From Serinus canaria (lineage: Eukaryota; Chordata; Aves; Passeriformes; Fringillidae), in NCBI RefSeq assembly GCF_022539315.1, contig NC_066314.1:55241180-55305179 (forward strand): a DNA stretch of 64,000 nt, in the 5' to 3' direction. Positions within the stretch are counted from its first letter, which is position 1. Each line of letters begins with the position of its first letter. Shown one piece after another: positions 49,501 through 63,071 of this stretch. The translations under genes were made by a program, and so were the position numbers. Under the pieces are notes generated by a model. The model did no database searches and was not told the DNA's origin. It was given only the letters and a program-made list of their open reading frames with translations.

Positions 49501-49994
49501 AGTGGTGATACCCCTCTTGATTTCAACTTCATATACACTGTGATGGGGAGAAACAACAGTTATTGTACAATCTCGAAGATCAAGCATTAGAAGCAACCCT
49601 CAAAATATTCCTACCCTTTTTACAACCACAGAAGTTGACACACAGAGATCTTACATGAATTATTGTGAAGCACAGATTCTGCTGAGGAAAAAAAATCTGC
49701 CATCCTAATATTTAGTCGCTTTCTGTAACCACTTGTGTTCTTATTTTAAAATTCACAGCACTCATCCCTGTGAAGGAAGCATCAACCTCTTTTATAGATG
49801 CAGAAAATGAAAGATAAGCTCAAGTACAAGTATTGAAATGTGGATATGAGCCAATTTCACTTATTATACAGCTCCAAATATACAGCTAAATATGTATCTG
49901 AATTCAAGAAGTGCTTCAGTTTAGACATTCAAGTTTGCAAATGCTGGTTAAGACTTCTCTAAAAACATATATAAAAAAAGAAATGTTCTCTGAC
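46532..49994 (-). other. MPPED1: MPPED1 intron (last)
   Basis: A 3463-base intron with GT and AG ends on the - strand. It holds no recognised transposon. A 168-codon open frame on the + strand at 48925-49431 lies inside it but shows no domain or splice context. I see nothing else. Confidence 0.8.
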
Positions 49995-50108
49995 CTTCAT
50001 GGATATGTCCAAAAACATGAAGCCTTGGCTGTATTCGTCTCTGGACTGTGTTCAGCAGCTCAACACACCCTACTCGTTGCATTTTCTTAGGAACCCAGTC
50101 TAGAAAAC
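49995..50108 (-). CDS. MPPED1: MPPED1 penultimate coding exon (GHIH motif)
   Basis: On the - strand the acceptor TTTTCCAAAG precedes 50108 and the donor GAAG|GTCAGA follows 49995. Two bases complete the glycine of THGPPLG, then the exon reads FLDWVPKKMQRVG, CVELLNTVQRRIQPR, LHVFGHIHE, and one base of the next glycine. GHIH is the conserved block V metal-binding motif of metallophosphoesterases. Its first histidine is present; as I recall, MPPED2 has glycine there and weak activity, so this copy should be the more active type. The length, 114 bases, is a multiple of three with the phase preserved. Confidence 0.95.
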
Positions 50109-53100
50109 CTTTGGAAAAGAAAGGAAAGCTTTAAGACAGTTGATCCACAAAGCTGGGCTGTTATATAGCATTTTTGAGATTTCATGTCTCATGGCTTTTT
50201 ACAAAGAGCCACAGAATTGAAATGGCAAAAACTTGTCTGCCTTGGTATGAAGAAGAGGAAGGAAACAAAAATACTGGTGGAAAATCATAAAAGCTCATCT
50301 GGATAAAAAGGACTATGATAATCCTTTCCAGTTTTTTTTTCAAAGAATAAAAATAATCACTGCAATCAAAGCATTTTTTTGCACTGTTGTTATTGGAATA
50401 ACTCAATGCTTTACCACTTTTTCTTCCTGAAGAGAATGGGGTGTAAAGTGCAGTAAATCCAAAGGGAGCCTCTAAAGAATTTAAAAGAACCTATTTAAAA
50501 CCTGTCCTGGGACCTACTTTTTTAGATTGAACACTTGAACCAATGTAATGGAATCTGTCTACAACTCTATTGTTATCACATTGAATCCTACAGCAGTGGA
50601 GCTCAGGTGAGGAATCCACTACGTGCCCAAAAAGTGACATTCTTGAGTTAAACCACTTCATAGCACAGCAAGCCCCACTTCCCTAAACTGGTGGATCCCA
50701 AATAGGAAGAGAAACTCAGGCCTTTTGCAGAAGATGCATTTAAGTGCTGCATTTACTTGCACAAAAATTGTGTAAAAATGTAATTCTTATGAATATAGAC
50801 GGAAATGTTACATTGACTTGCCTCTCTGTCTAAAAATACTGCAGGGGGAAGTTTACTGCCAACTGAAGTCCATGCTTCTTTCCAAGTAGTAGTATAAGGA
50901 GGATGTTGTATTGGAGTGTTTGCAACAACCAATCTGTTTTCTCTCTATTGTTCAGTCATTTTCATCAGGCTCAGATTTGGAAACCTAGAAGATAAAATCT
51001 TCCTGGTTTTATTTTGTTGTTCTGACATTTTCCCTGTGTGCCTGTCATAGCTTTGCATCTCTTGGATTTTCTACAGTAGTGTGAATATATTGCGCTTTTA
51101 GCCAGAGGTACAGAGCCTGGATCTGGTTTTCATACATTTACTTTTGATGTCCACTCAAGCGTGGCTAAGCAGCCAACCAATGGGTTTAAAAGACCAGAAG
51201 TGTGGTATTCAACCTCTTGGAAAAGCTCTCAGCTTTGCTAGAGCTTAGGTTAACACATGGAGAAATACCTCTTTAGCTGCCAGTGCTTGAAAACTGGGCT
51301 TGGTAAACTGTGAGGGTTTACCAAAATGGCAAAAGTTTGCACTTGTTTCATAGCTACTCAGAGATCTAAGTTCAATTTTCAGAAAAAAAAAAAAAACAAA
51401 CCAAAACCAGCTGGGAATGGGGCATCCTAAGTGCCAAAAAGAGGAAGTTCTCATCATGGACAATGACCTGAAGGTGCTGTTTGGCACCTGTCAGGGAATG
51501 TAGAAAAAGAAAGCCTTGCTGAACTACAGCCAGTAGTTCAGCAAGGCAATGAGCAATGCTCACTCCTGCTGAATTCACATGTGCCATTGAAGGGAGGTCA
51601 AAATTCACCAGAGAAAAATAGTACTTATGGTGTTAAAGTGAGGCCAGCAATTCCTCTGGAATAAAGTCATGTTTGGGGTTTTTTTTCAGAGTAAACATAT
51701 TATAGCCATAGGTTTTATAACTGCAGTGATTTGAAACAGTTAATTGTCAAAATGTCTGCAGTGAACATAAAGCCGAAAGTATTTCCACTTCAAAAACTTC
51801 ACAAACAAAAATCCATAAAATTAATTTCTCCATTAAATTAAGCATTATTTATATTGAACATGTTTTTGTTTACATGCATTATCAACCTTCTGAAGCCTTC
51901 CCATATGTTTGCAGCTTATTATGTACACCTGACTACACAGACTAAGAATAATTGATTACACCTAGCTAACAATTAGAGTTCATCTTAGGTGTTTTTTAAT
52001 GTTTGGTTACTTGAAACAGGTTTCTGCAGCTGTCAGGAAAGTATAAATCTTTGTCACAGACTATCAAGCAGACAGCTGCAAATGAAGACTTAAAGGTGAA
52101 ATTAAATTAAAACCAAAGAAAATAAAGTGAACTTCTGGAAGAGAAATAAAAGAATCATAAATGGAGATCTTTAGGAAACAAAAATAGGCTGATATGGAAA
52201 TGAGCCTTAACACTGATCCCATAATCACAAATTCTATATTTCATAAGCTATGAAATGCATTGTATATCTTTGTTAATAATAATAAACAGGTTACTAATAA
52301 AATTGTCCAAAATAGCTGTTTTAACCTTTTTTTTCCCATCCTCTGTGAACCTCCCATCTATCCCTGCCCTGTTTTCATCCCAAAGCACTACTCTAAAACA
52401 GAAGAGAAAAATTACTTGGATTTTTTTTTACATGACTAAATGAAAAACAAAGTTCATTAACTCTTAATGGTGCTTCTGCATGTAAATCAAATCATTTCAA
52501 ATCTATGTAATAATGTATTATTGATTTGTTCACGAGGATGCCCACTCTTGAAGTGAGGGAATCAGAGAGCAGCACAGAAAATGGATGATGGGCAGAATTT
52601 AGCCAGCCATGCTGGAGAAAAAAGCCCAGAATTTGCAAGAGGACTGATTGCTATTTATGGTAATTAGGAACAACTCTAGTGAGGTTCTGAGTTCCAAGAT
52701 CAGAACAACAGGAATCTGGTTAAAATAATTGGCTGGGAGGCTCAAGGAGGATCCTGTCCCCCAAAGGGTCTGTGGATGGAGCTGCACAATGAGGTGGTTC
52801 TGTAAGTTAAGCAGAGTGCTAAGTTCTTTGAAGTTTCATATATTTGTTGCCATGGGTGTCAGGGAGACCAACAGCTCCTGCCCTCAGGCAGAGGGCTCTG
52901 TGCTTGAGCCATCTATTAATGCATCAATAAGAGAGAGATAAATAAACAGGAACTTCTAAAACATAAAGGAATTCTTGGGGGATGATTGAAGATAAAGAAT
53001 TAAAAGAAAAAAACAAACCACATACTGGAGATGGAGGGAATTCACATTACTCCAGTACAATCACTGGAGGTGGGTGGCCCTTCCTTAGAATTTCTGCAAT

Positions 53101-54672
53101 TATTAATTTACTTTTCAATTAATAAATTTGCTATTAAATTTATTATCAAAGTCTGTCTGTTGATTGCCAGCTCTGCAGTGCTCTTTAGGGGTCCTCCTCC
53201 CTCTGCTGATGCCTGAGGCTACTGGAGAGGCCTGGTGGCTAAAGCAACAAGGTGGTTGAATCTCTCCACTTTCCAACATTAGATTTCAAGTGACTCCTCA
53301 GTCAGCTGAAGGTTGGATTGTTTTACAGCTGGCCAGCTGGCTTGAAAAGGGGTTTTTAAAGTGCTGAAGAAGCTTCTGAAAAAGTTTTAAATATGAATGT
53401 TAAATAAAACTACATGAAAGACACAGCACTGTGCCTTAGAACCTAGGAAGGATTACGCCCATACCAATGGTTTGGAGCTGATATCTCGGGGCCGAAACAC
53501 TTAATTTCTGAATCCACTTTTACACTACAGGCTCATATTAAAATCAGTCCATGGCACGGCATGAGACTCCACTTAGGTGAAGAATCAAAACACACACCCC
53601 TAACTGTGAGAAACTCTGCTCTCAAAGAGCTACTTTCCCCCAGGATTAGTGAGCAGTGGAATGCAAACATGTCTTTCTAAAGAAAACAAAACACAAACCC
53701 TTTAGATACTTTCTCCTCCAAGCTCTGAAAGAGAAGAAAGGGTGGAAGACGAGAGCTTTAGCTTCAGGAAATTGGGGAATCTAAAGGTTTAAAGAAACCA
53801 ACTGCCTTCATTTCACACAAAGCACAGTAAGACTCAGCAGAACACTTGAGTGCATGCTTCTTGTTCATGTCCACTTATTAAATTAGTGAGAGTCAAACAC
53901 ACAGTCACATTAAATATAGACTGCTGAATGTTAAATACATTGAAAAAAAGCTTAGATGCCTTGAGCCTTTACTGAATTTGGACAAGTTTGTGTGACTGTA
54001 TTATTTCTGTAGCAAAGGTAATGTCAAAATGTTCTAGGAATACGAAAAATCTCCTATAGATAGATAGCTTTTTATATTACCTATATCAAAAATAATTGGA
54101 AAATATACATGCAAAACTATTTCTTTTTGATCTCTTCATGTTGCCAAATTGTATCACAGATAAGCAATTCAACCATCCTGTCCAAAGAACAGGCAAACAA
54201 TGGGGAGTGTCTGGGTATGTGAGGCAGAAGGTGTACCAAGTCAGCATAATGAGGGAAAAAAGAGATTCTGAGTACTTGTTGGTGGGAGAATGTAGTAGCA
54301 AGTCAGGGAGAAAGTGATAAAAAATAAAATCCTAATCCTGCATTTCTCTTTAAACAGGCTCCATGCCTTCAATCTAGTAATTTCACCAGTGGCAGATTAG
54401 AGATGTGCATAGGAAAACTAGACCCTGCTTATTTGTAAAGCTATTATGGCTTTATGTGTTAACATTTTGTTTTTAAAGCTATTATTTAATTTCCTGCCTT
54501 TGAGCAGAAATATCATAGGTAATCATGAGCTGAAGTCCTGGTGCTGCTGAAATCAGTATGCATGTTGCTTTTGACTTTTATATGTGAGCATTGCACTCTT
54601 TTTCTAAGGAGAGCCATCAGTTACCATATAATCATCTGAAATACATAGCTAAGAGCACTATTATTTTCTTAC
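50109..54672 (-). other. MPPED1: MPPED1 intron with a short perfect hairpin
   Basis: A 4564-base intron bounded by GTAAGA and AG on the - strand. It contains the hairpin at 51513-51547 and otherwise ordinary AT-rich sequence. No transposon was recognised. Confidence 0.8.
51513..51547. repeat. Perfect 15-bp hairpin with a 5-nt loop
   Basis: The left arm is 51513-51527 (GCCTTGCTGAACTAC), the loop is AGCCA, and the right arm is 51533-51547, the exact reverse complement. It lies in an MPPED1 intron. The stem is too short for a microRNA precursor on its own. Confidence 0.9.
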
Positions 54673-54788
54673 CGAGAGGTGGTCCATGTGTTATAAGAAT
54701 ATCTATTCCATCTGGAATAAGGTTCCATTTCTCTAATAGTGCTTGGCCTCGTGGAAGATTAAAGCCCCAGCCATAAAACCAAGGTTGC
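54673..54788 (-). CDS. MPPED1: MPPED1 third-last coding exon (THGPPLG motif)
   Basis: On the - strand the acceptor CTCTTGGCAG precedes 54788 and the donor CTCG|GTAAGA follows 54673. One base completes the W of the family sequence SPWQPWFYG, then the exon reads QPWFYGWGFNLPRGQ, ALLEKWNLIPDGI and DILITHGPPL. THGPPLG is the block IV motif whose histidine binds metal. The 116 bases fit the phase of both neighbours. The first half of the protein (N-terminus, D.H and GNHE metal-binding blocks) is not encoded between here and 64000, so at least 9.2 kb of intron follows and the gene continues off the right edge. Confidence 0.95.
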
Positions 54789-57700
54789 CTGCCAAGAGAG
54801 GAGGAGAATGTCTTCAGTGCTACTTCCATGTACTGGTTATCTAATTAAAATACTGAGGTTGACTCTTTACTACCATGGAATTTGAAGACACAAATAGCAT
54901 TCATTTTCTTTGTGTGCACAGTAATCCCCTCTTTCCATACAAGCAGTGTAGTTTAACTTGTGTGGCAAATATGAGCAGTCCTCCCCACTTTCAGTAGACA
55001 GCATGGAGTAAAATATTCACAGTATTGCTGCAACTACTTACAAGCCCTGGATACCAAGATCTCCATGTGTGGATTATCACGCTGACTCTCACAACATTTA
55101 GAAGAACAGCTGTCTCAGACACCTCCACGTGATTTATATTTCACATTGGCTCCCAGCATGTTTGGCCCTTAGCCTATGACCAGCTGGGCAAGGACAGACC
55201 CTGGCACCATGACAGATCCTGCTCCAAAGTCAGAGACATCATCTCTTCTGCTTTGTTTCCATACTTGGATACATCCCATCAGAACAAGAATGCTGCTGCT
55301 TCTCTTACACAAATTTCTTCTGTCCGCTGGTGTGTTGACTTGCTTTAAAGTAAGACTTTCCACACTCAGGATTCCTTATCAGACAGGCATTTACATTTTG
55401 AAAAATGTACTTACAGAGCAGCTCATCATGGAGCAGCGGGACTGTAACACTGCCAGTCAGAACATAATTTATCTGTATCTTGCTATCCCATTGATTAAAA
55501 AACTATATTTCACAGCAATTATATCACAGTGTAAATTATGTCTTGCTGACTAGGCTCCAATTCTAGGTCATAAAATTGAGAGGTTAGTTTTAGGTTGGAA
55601 GTTTTAATAATTTCTTGACTGACGTCTTGTGGCCATACCCATATCTGAAGAACAATGAACGAAAGGTTTTCCTTCCACAGACAAAAAGAGGCTCAACTAC
55701 TGATGACTGAAAGGCTTTATTTCTCATTCCCTGCCTCTTCATCACAGGCCCTGGATAACCAGGGTCTTGAGGAACAGGTGCCCCAGGGGAAAAAACAAAA
55801 GGTGAAACTTTGAACATCTGCTATCAGGACCAGAAATATATGTCCCAGCCTTCAGAAGCTGTGATGAGGGAGGTGAAGAAGGTGTGTGAAGGAGAAATGC
55901 CTAGCAGTGAAGCACAAATCTTATTCTGAGTAACACTGCTCAGGCCAAGGCCGCTGGCCAAGAAAGACACATCCCTACATCAGGCCACAAACTCACACTT
56001 TTCTGGTTACCTGTTCAGCATTCCAAGTAGCCTTTCCTCACCTTCCTGCTGCCAGGGTCTAGAGGGAGGCTCAGAGCCCTTATCTCTCCAAAGTTACCTG
56101 AAAGGAGGTTTTAAAAAGGTGGGAATTTGGTCTCTTCTCCCAGGTAACAATAAATAGAACAAGAGGAAATGGCCTAAAGTTGCACCAGGGCAGGTTTAGA
56201 TTGGATATTGGGAAAAATTCTTCCCTGATAGGTCAAGTGGCTAAGTCATCATGCCTGGAAGCATTTAAAATATGTGCAGATGTGGTACTTGGTGACACGG
56301 TTTCGTGGCATCAGGTTTATGGCGGATCTCGATCATCTCAGAGGTCGTTTCCTAAACAATTATGGGATTCTCCTAACTGGCTTATTGTGCAGCAAGGTAT
56401 CAGCAATGTTACCATGTGACATTGCCACACAGCAACCACACAAGCTCTGTGGAGCTGGATCTGCCCTTCCTTACATTCAGCTCACCACTGAGATAAGGAA
56501 ATTATTTTTACCACAGAGGAATGCCTCAAAAATAAAAAAACTGAAGTTTGTGAGGTGCTTGGATATTACAGAAGTGGAAGGCTTTGTAAAAATATACAGT
56601 GGTTGGCTTTTTCTAAACTCTTCATCCTTTCCTGCCTTGGGATTGCATTCCACACTTAACATGCCAAGTATTTTTCTTCACCAAGATGAAAATACACAAC
56701 TGTTGGGCAAATTGTCTGTAGGCCCAGGGTACATTTTCTAGCAGCAACATCTCACTGACAAAATATTTGCAAGGGCAAATAGGTGGCAAAAGAAGTGTCA
56801 GCACAGTAAATAATGTGTTTTAAGTCACTGACAGTTTCAATGGATATGCCTGGGGTGTGCAAGGACAGGATTGTCCCCAGGTCCCATGGGAAGTGAGGGG
56901 AGGCACTGTCCATAGGTATGCCAGACACAGAAAGGAAACCAAGGGGAAAGACCAGTGTTTGTCCAAGAAGCACAGGTCAAAAACTCACAAAATAATTATT
57001 TTGAGAATACAATGAAGCATTTTTAAAGAGAAATATTCATGACTGCCACAGGTCTCACCAGAAGTCAGCTTAATTCTGCTGAAATCCAGAAAACCACAAA
57101 CCACATAGGCAGCTGTTAGAGCCTCTGCCTGCCTCTACCAGGGCTGGACTACACATGGCCACTTTCTAAAAAAGCCCATTTCCCCTTATGAATAGGCATG
57201 ATCTGCTTATTAAGACAAGAAGCACTTTCCCCCGTCCCTCCCTCCTCCCTCCCTCGCTCCCTTTGTGGTGACTGCATCGGGGCTGGTAAGTTATGCATGC
57301 TGGAGCTGTTCTTTTGTGAAGGGGAGATGTTACAACTTGTGTGATTTGCCATTATGCTGTCTTTTGTGACAATCCTGAGATAGAAGGAAATGTCTGGAAT
57401 ATTTCTGGCAAAAAAAAAAAAAAAAAGAAAAAATATCCCAGGTCCAAGAAAGGATTCAGTGGAGGATGTTGGCATGCTTTACATCGGAGACAAGAAAGAC
57501 AAATCACACACTTCAGTGCCCCTACCCCCAAAGCAAATACCATCTTTATAAGCAAATAGGGATTTTATAAATCCCCAAGCCCCTTCTTCTGAAAATTTAT
57601 TCCAAAACAGCTATAAAAGTTTCTAAGTAGGGAAAAAAGCCTTCTTCTCTAATACCCACTAACGAGCTCACCATGACCTGAATATCATGCAAAGACAACT

Positions 57701-60700
57701 TTGTCCAAAATTTGCATTTATGATAGAACCTGAAAACAAAGTTAAATTCTTTATATAGAGTACACTGAATTTCTGTATTTCCAGTTAGTGCTGACTCAGG
57801 AAAATATAATGTATTTTTCAATAATATTACATTTGACAAAGAAACTATTGTCATGTATGTCCTACAATAGAAAAATCCACTATTGTCAGAAAAAAAGAAT
57901 CCAACCCAAGAAAAATTTATTTGGCAATTAAAGACATACATCATTAATGTATTTCACCTTTGAAGTGAAGCACTCATCTGTAGAAACCTACTTTGATTTA
58001 GGTCTTACCTTTTTTAAGTGAACAGTTTGAGTGTTTCCAACACTCTACTGAAATTCAAGTGGTTTGTTATTTTGATAAGAACAATGATTGTCTACATGTA
58101 AGAGTCAAGGGGGAAAATATATCAGAGGTGAATTTGTTTACAGCACAATTAACCTTATGTTTAAAACATTTGAACAAGTTTTGCAGGCCAAATAAACTGC
58201 CACACAAAAAGGGCTGAATTATCAGAGTTTGTGCTAGAAATCGGGTGTTGCTTTATGTACTGAATTTCTATCTTTCTGTTCTAAAGTAACCATTGGAATA
58301 ATTTTCTTACGGAATGATAGTTGCTATGACAACCATAGCAAATTTTCCTTTTCTGAAACAGATGTCTCATTTAGTTGAAAATTAGAATGTGAAAAACCCA
58401 TGGGAAAAATTAATTCAAACTTTAACAGAACACTGACTACAATGTAATCTCTTATAGGTTAACCCCTTAACATCTTTCTGCACTCCTATAGTAACCTAAT
58501 TAAACCAGTTTAACCTCCTAGGAATGACCTTCTTAGCTATCATTAGCACTTTAGTTGTCTTTGAAAGGATCATGTCTGTTCTAATAGTAACAAAAAAGAG
58601 TCATACTAAAAAAAATAATGGTCAAACATATTACCACCCTAATTATTTATTAGGATTTTTTTTCTTTTTTTCAGCTACTATGGGAAAGAGCTAACATGTA
58701 GCCCAAGAATTCTTTTGTCATTTAAATGGGGCTTTACTTAGCTTTACATGTGATCTACTGCAAAAGGTGGGGATGCACCACACACATCTGACCTGCCCTT
58801 TATGAGAAAACTGAAGGTTTTTCATTTTCAAACCAGTAGTACCCATCTCAGTCTGACAGGCAGCCCTAAAAACAAGGGATACTTGACTGGGGAGAACTAT
58901 CAATGCGCATGGATTTTTCTGTTACAAGTGATGAAAGACTGAAATTTGATTCTCCATTGCCTTGATTCAATTGAAACCTTTTAACTCAAAGAATGGCTTC
59001 CTTTCTTTCCATCTCAAGGGGACTCCTCATAGTAGCTGGGCACTCCTGCAAACCAACAGGGCAGAAAACCAGTGGCACTCGCAGAAACATCCTCCCCTTG
59101 GCACTGCCTGCAGGACTGGGGGGTGTCAGCTAACACAAGAGCTGCAAGATTTACTGCAGCAGCTGCCTCTAGGCTGCCCAGCTGAGTAACACGAATCTTG
59201 CCACCAGCAGGCACCAATTACCCTCTTTGATTTCAAGGGAAAAGCCCAGGAGCCTTAGGGAGCTCTGGGTGGTTTGAACAGCAGTGCTGTTTCAAGGGGA
59301 TTGGAGGCAGCATCTTGCAAACACCTCGCTAGCAAAAAGTGCAGCACTGAACCACATTGTACTTCCTAATTTCTATTGTTTCCTTTTTTTTTTAATTTTT
59401 CTGCAGCTGGAAGGCCAGTTCTCTGACCAAAATTCCTTTGCTTACCAAATAAATTTCAAAGGTTCACAAACACATGCAACTTGCTCCAGTCTTTTCTCCA
59501 CAACAGTTGTCATTTTTCTCCTACAGGAAAATAAACAGATATTGGTTGGTGACTGTCAAGAAACTCAGTGGGAAAAGAATGGACCAAATCACCTTTCTCA
59601 ATCCTACTCCTCTTCCTGAAAAAAAGCAAATATTCCATATTTAGAAGACTGGACTACCCAAGCTGAATGCCATACTGGCAGGAGTGACTGGTCAAAGGCC
59701 ATGGAGCATGAAAAGCAGATTCCACAGTGGCAAACACAAGCAAAACTCCAACACACCTGGATTCCCAGCCCAAAAAAACTCCCTGTTGGATTTTTAAGTC
59801 TAATTTTTCCTGATCTTGATATCATCTTACTATCATAACAAACTACAGTCCTGTGAACATGGGTGTACAGTACGATAGACACTGCATACCTTCCCTGGTG
59901 TGCAGGTTCTTCAGGTGTTCATATTTTAACATTCACCACCACTGCATAAGCTGAATTTTACCAATTACTGCATTTGCCTTTTTAGCCTTTCCTTATAAAA
60001 AGAAATTAAGGAATTAAATGAATTAGGTAATTAACTATTTTACTGAGCATTTCTATTATTTTTAACTCTACTTTCTCTCCAAGTAAGCATTCACAAAAGT
60101 TCATATTTTTAGGGTTTCTTTTGTATCAGCCATTCCATCTAAAGTAGTTGTGAAATAACACAGACCTTTTTATTTTTTCTTCCTTGCATGCAAAAAAGCC
60201 ATCCAAAGCAGGAAGGAAAAGGACAAAAGCAGCTATCAGGCCGTTGGTGCTAAGACTGACTGACAGGGCACTGTTTGTTTACAGGCTTTGAAATTTCTTT
60301 CAGCACCTGGGCATCTGAGCCAAACATAACTGAGATCTAAGGAAAACCATTTTTCAGAAATCTTCAGGAACATGAGAAGATTTATATTATGAGTAACTTC
60401 CATGTAATAGAGGCAAGGGGGGTGTAATTTTTAGAGAACAGCAGTGGGCAAAAAGAACTAAACTATATAAACAGAAATTTAATTTTCTTCATTCTTAATA
60501 TTGAAGCCAGATCTTTTTAAATGAAAGTTAAGGCCTTATACTTATAACTAATAAATGGAAATGATGCAACTCAGATCCTCTACTGGTCATAACACACAAC
60601 TCTACTTCCATGGGGAAGTTTGACTTACTTGCTTTGCATCCAAGGTTGTCACTCTTGAAACTCTGAATCAAATTAAATTATTGTTTTCACAAAAGGAAAG

Positions 60701-62275
60701 AAGGATAAAAATCTGGGTATGGCCCTTTGTCAGTAATTATTTCTCTTGCAATTCGAGTTACACATGAAATCATTCATCTTTTGTTTAGTAAAGGATTTCA
60801 TACAGCTCTGACTGCAAAGAAGAAAGAATGAGCTATGACTAATAGGAGCTGATCATTTCTAAATTTAATCTGTTATAAAACAATGAAAAATAAAATGAAA
60901 TCTACTTTATCTTCATAATAAGAAAATAAGAAGGTAACAGGTAAGGAGGAAAATTAATGAAAGACTGAATTTAAAATATGCCAGTACCAAATGCAGATAG
61001 TTTATCTCATTCTTCTGGAAAGCAAATGATTATACCCCATCTGATATTTTTTTAAAAATAATAAAGCAAACAAAGGTAGAAGTTAATTTGGAATAATTAG
61101 TCAAAAGATTCAATGCTGAGGGTGCAGACATAGAACTGTACAGATTTTCAGAACAGTCTTAGGGATTTAATGCAGAGATGAGGTCTTGAGTTCCTGATGT
61201 CTCACAGCCTGTTCCCTCTGTCTCTTGAATTCTCAGGATGTAAAACTATAGATACAGCCAGGTTATCCAGCCCATATTTGAGATACTGATAGGTGGCAGC
61301 CACAGAAAGAAGGGTTAGGAGAGAAGTTAAGTGCCCCTCTGTTTTCAGCCACCATCTCATTTTAAATGTAAAACCTGCAAAGAAGGGGCAAACCTAGAAG
61401 GAAAAAAAAAATTGGTGCCCATCTATGCATGATATCTTTATGGTTATTCATTGTCAGATGCCCAGACAGCTGAAGAAAAAGAATGTTCTTCCATACTTCC
61501 AGCTAGCTGGTGTTTGTTGTAGTCTGCTAAGACACTGAAGGTGTTGGCCACCTGAGGAGATGGAATACCCCTTTTAGGGGCTCTCCCAGATGAAACACGA
61601 CTAAAATATGTAGGATATGTAATAGGTGCCATGAGAAACAACAAAAAAGGCTCTCACAGTAGCCACTGAGTTACTGAGCCCCCTGGTTACAGGAAAGCCC
61701 AAGAGTTACTCCTTTTAGTAATTCACCAGGTTTACATTCTTGTCTCAAAATACCAGGAGTGATCAGGCCATATGGACTAACTGTCTGCCAGTTCTTTTCT
61801 GATTTTCCTCCCTTTTAATTTTTTTTACCTTCTTTTACTTAGAAAATTCAAATCCATTTTGATCTAAACAAGCATGAAAACGCTTCCAAAACTAATAAAT
61901 TAATGCAACATGTGTGCATATATGCATGAAGTGTATTATTATTAATGTTTCCAATCTAGCAACAGATGAACTTACTTCTTGTTTAAAAAAGCACATACTG
62001 ACACTTCATATGCCATGTGTCTACCCAAAGTGAACAAAATCCAAGCAATCCTAAATTCCATGTTTACGTTTTCCCACAGTCCTAAATTTACTCTGCAGTG
62101 CAGTGGTGGAAACAAACTGCTGCAATACAGCTTTCTATACCAAAAATGTACATGTTTAACTGCTATCCTTCAGCTATCTAAGAATCAGAGATACCTTAAA
62201 AATGTACTTATCTGATGTAGATTACACAATTAGAAATATTTGACACGCACAGGTGCAACCCTGTCTTGTAATATC
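54789..62275 (-). other. MPPED1: MPPED1 intron (continues beyond the window)
   Basis: A large intron. I looked on the - strand for the expected upstream exon (GNHELTFDQEF to RIYGSPW) and did not find it. The intron contains an old CR1 3' fragment at about 56062-56373, a pyrimidine and poly-A patch at 57225-57430, and otherwise AT-rich sequence. Open frames up to 155 codons coincide with CR1 or have no motif. Confidence 0.6.
56062..56373 (+). mobile_element. Old CR1 3'-end fragment, internally deleted
   Basis: The fragment contains, in CR1 order, ACCTGAAAGGAGGTTTTAAA, GGTCTCTTCTCCCAGGTAAC, AGAGGAAATGGCCTAAAGTT, GGTTTAGATTGGATATTGGG, then GAAGCATTTAAAATATGTGC, GGTACTTGGTGACACGGTTT and a worn 3' end (CCTAAACAATTATGGGATTC). 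A section of the usual 3' part after CCTGATAG appears to be missing. It is antisense to MPPED1. Confidence 0.85.
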
Positions 62276-62429
62276 CAGAAAGCTTTGTCTGAACTCAGGG
62301 GAAAAAAGGGAGTTTAGGACCTTCTGAAGAAGAACAAGAAACTCAAGAGGACTACAAGGATGTTGTGGGTTATGCAGGGAAAAATGTAGAAGGGCCAATT
62401 CCCCAATAGAGCCTAATCTGCCTACTGAT

Positions 62430-63071
62430 GTAAAATGTGGGAACTCAGCGCATCACCTCGGATGCTCTGAGTCCCAGGGAGACTCCTTGGGGGGCTCAGA
62501 AGTCCTGGAATGTAGCCAAAGGCACCTGGTGGCTTGATTTTGACCCTTCAAGGGTCGTGCTATCAAAGCATGAGGGTATGGAAGTTTCAGAGGTTTGAAT
62601 GGTGTAGGGCAGGTGTTTTTATAGAATAGAATGTAGGTTTTAGGATTTTGGTACAGGGGGGTCTAATGGAGGCAAGATGGAGGATTCAGGCCCGACCTCG
62701 TGGCTTTTCTCCTTCTTCTTGTCATCCATCTTCTCTGTGATGTGTGCATTTTAGATTGGTTCATACTAAAGGTGCACTGTTTAATAAAGGTGATGGGTAT
62801 TGGAGAAAAATTGTAAATATCACATACGCAATTATCAGTATAAGAATGTGCGACCGCCCTAAAGGGGCAGAGAGTGCTTGTGGCTGCCTTGCTGGTCAGA
62901 TCTTGGATGGGCAGAACAAAAACCTTAGAGATAAGATTTAATAAACAACCTGAAGACTGAACTATAGAGGAGTCCAGACTCGTCTGTTCATCGCGGGCTG
63001 CCTGCGAACCGTCCCACGCGAACCACCCTACGCATGTCCGACAGAGACACACAGCCGATCGGACAGTAAAA
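62430..63071 (+). mobile_element. Solo LTR of ERVK type, 630 bp, with GTAAAA 6-bp duplication, nested in CR1
   Basis: The LTR runs from TGTGGGAACT at 62436 to ATCGGACA at 63065 and is flanked by GTAAAA at 62430-62435 and 63066-63071. A 6-bp duplication is typical of beta-type (ERVK) elements. Removing the LTR and one GTAAAA restores the CR1 order, which fixes the boundaries. Inside lie a TATA-like TTTTTATAGAA at 62615-62625, AATAAA at 62783-62788 and 62940-62945, and a CG-richer U5 (near 62990-63060), consistent with a + orientation. No internal viral genes are present. Confidence 0.93.
62940..62945 (+). other. Polyadenylation signal of the nested LTR
   Basis: AATAAA lies about 120 bases before the LTR 3' end, a normal place for the end of the R region. 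Confidence 0.55.
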
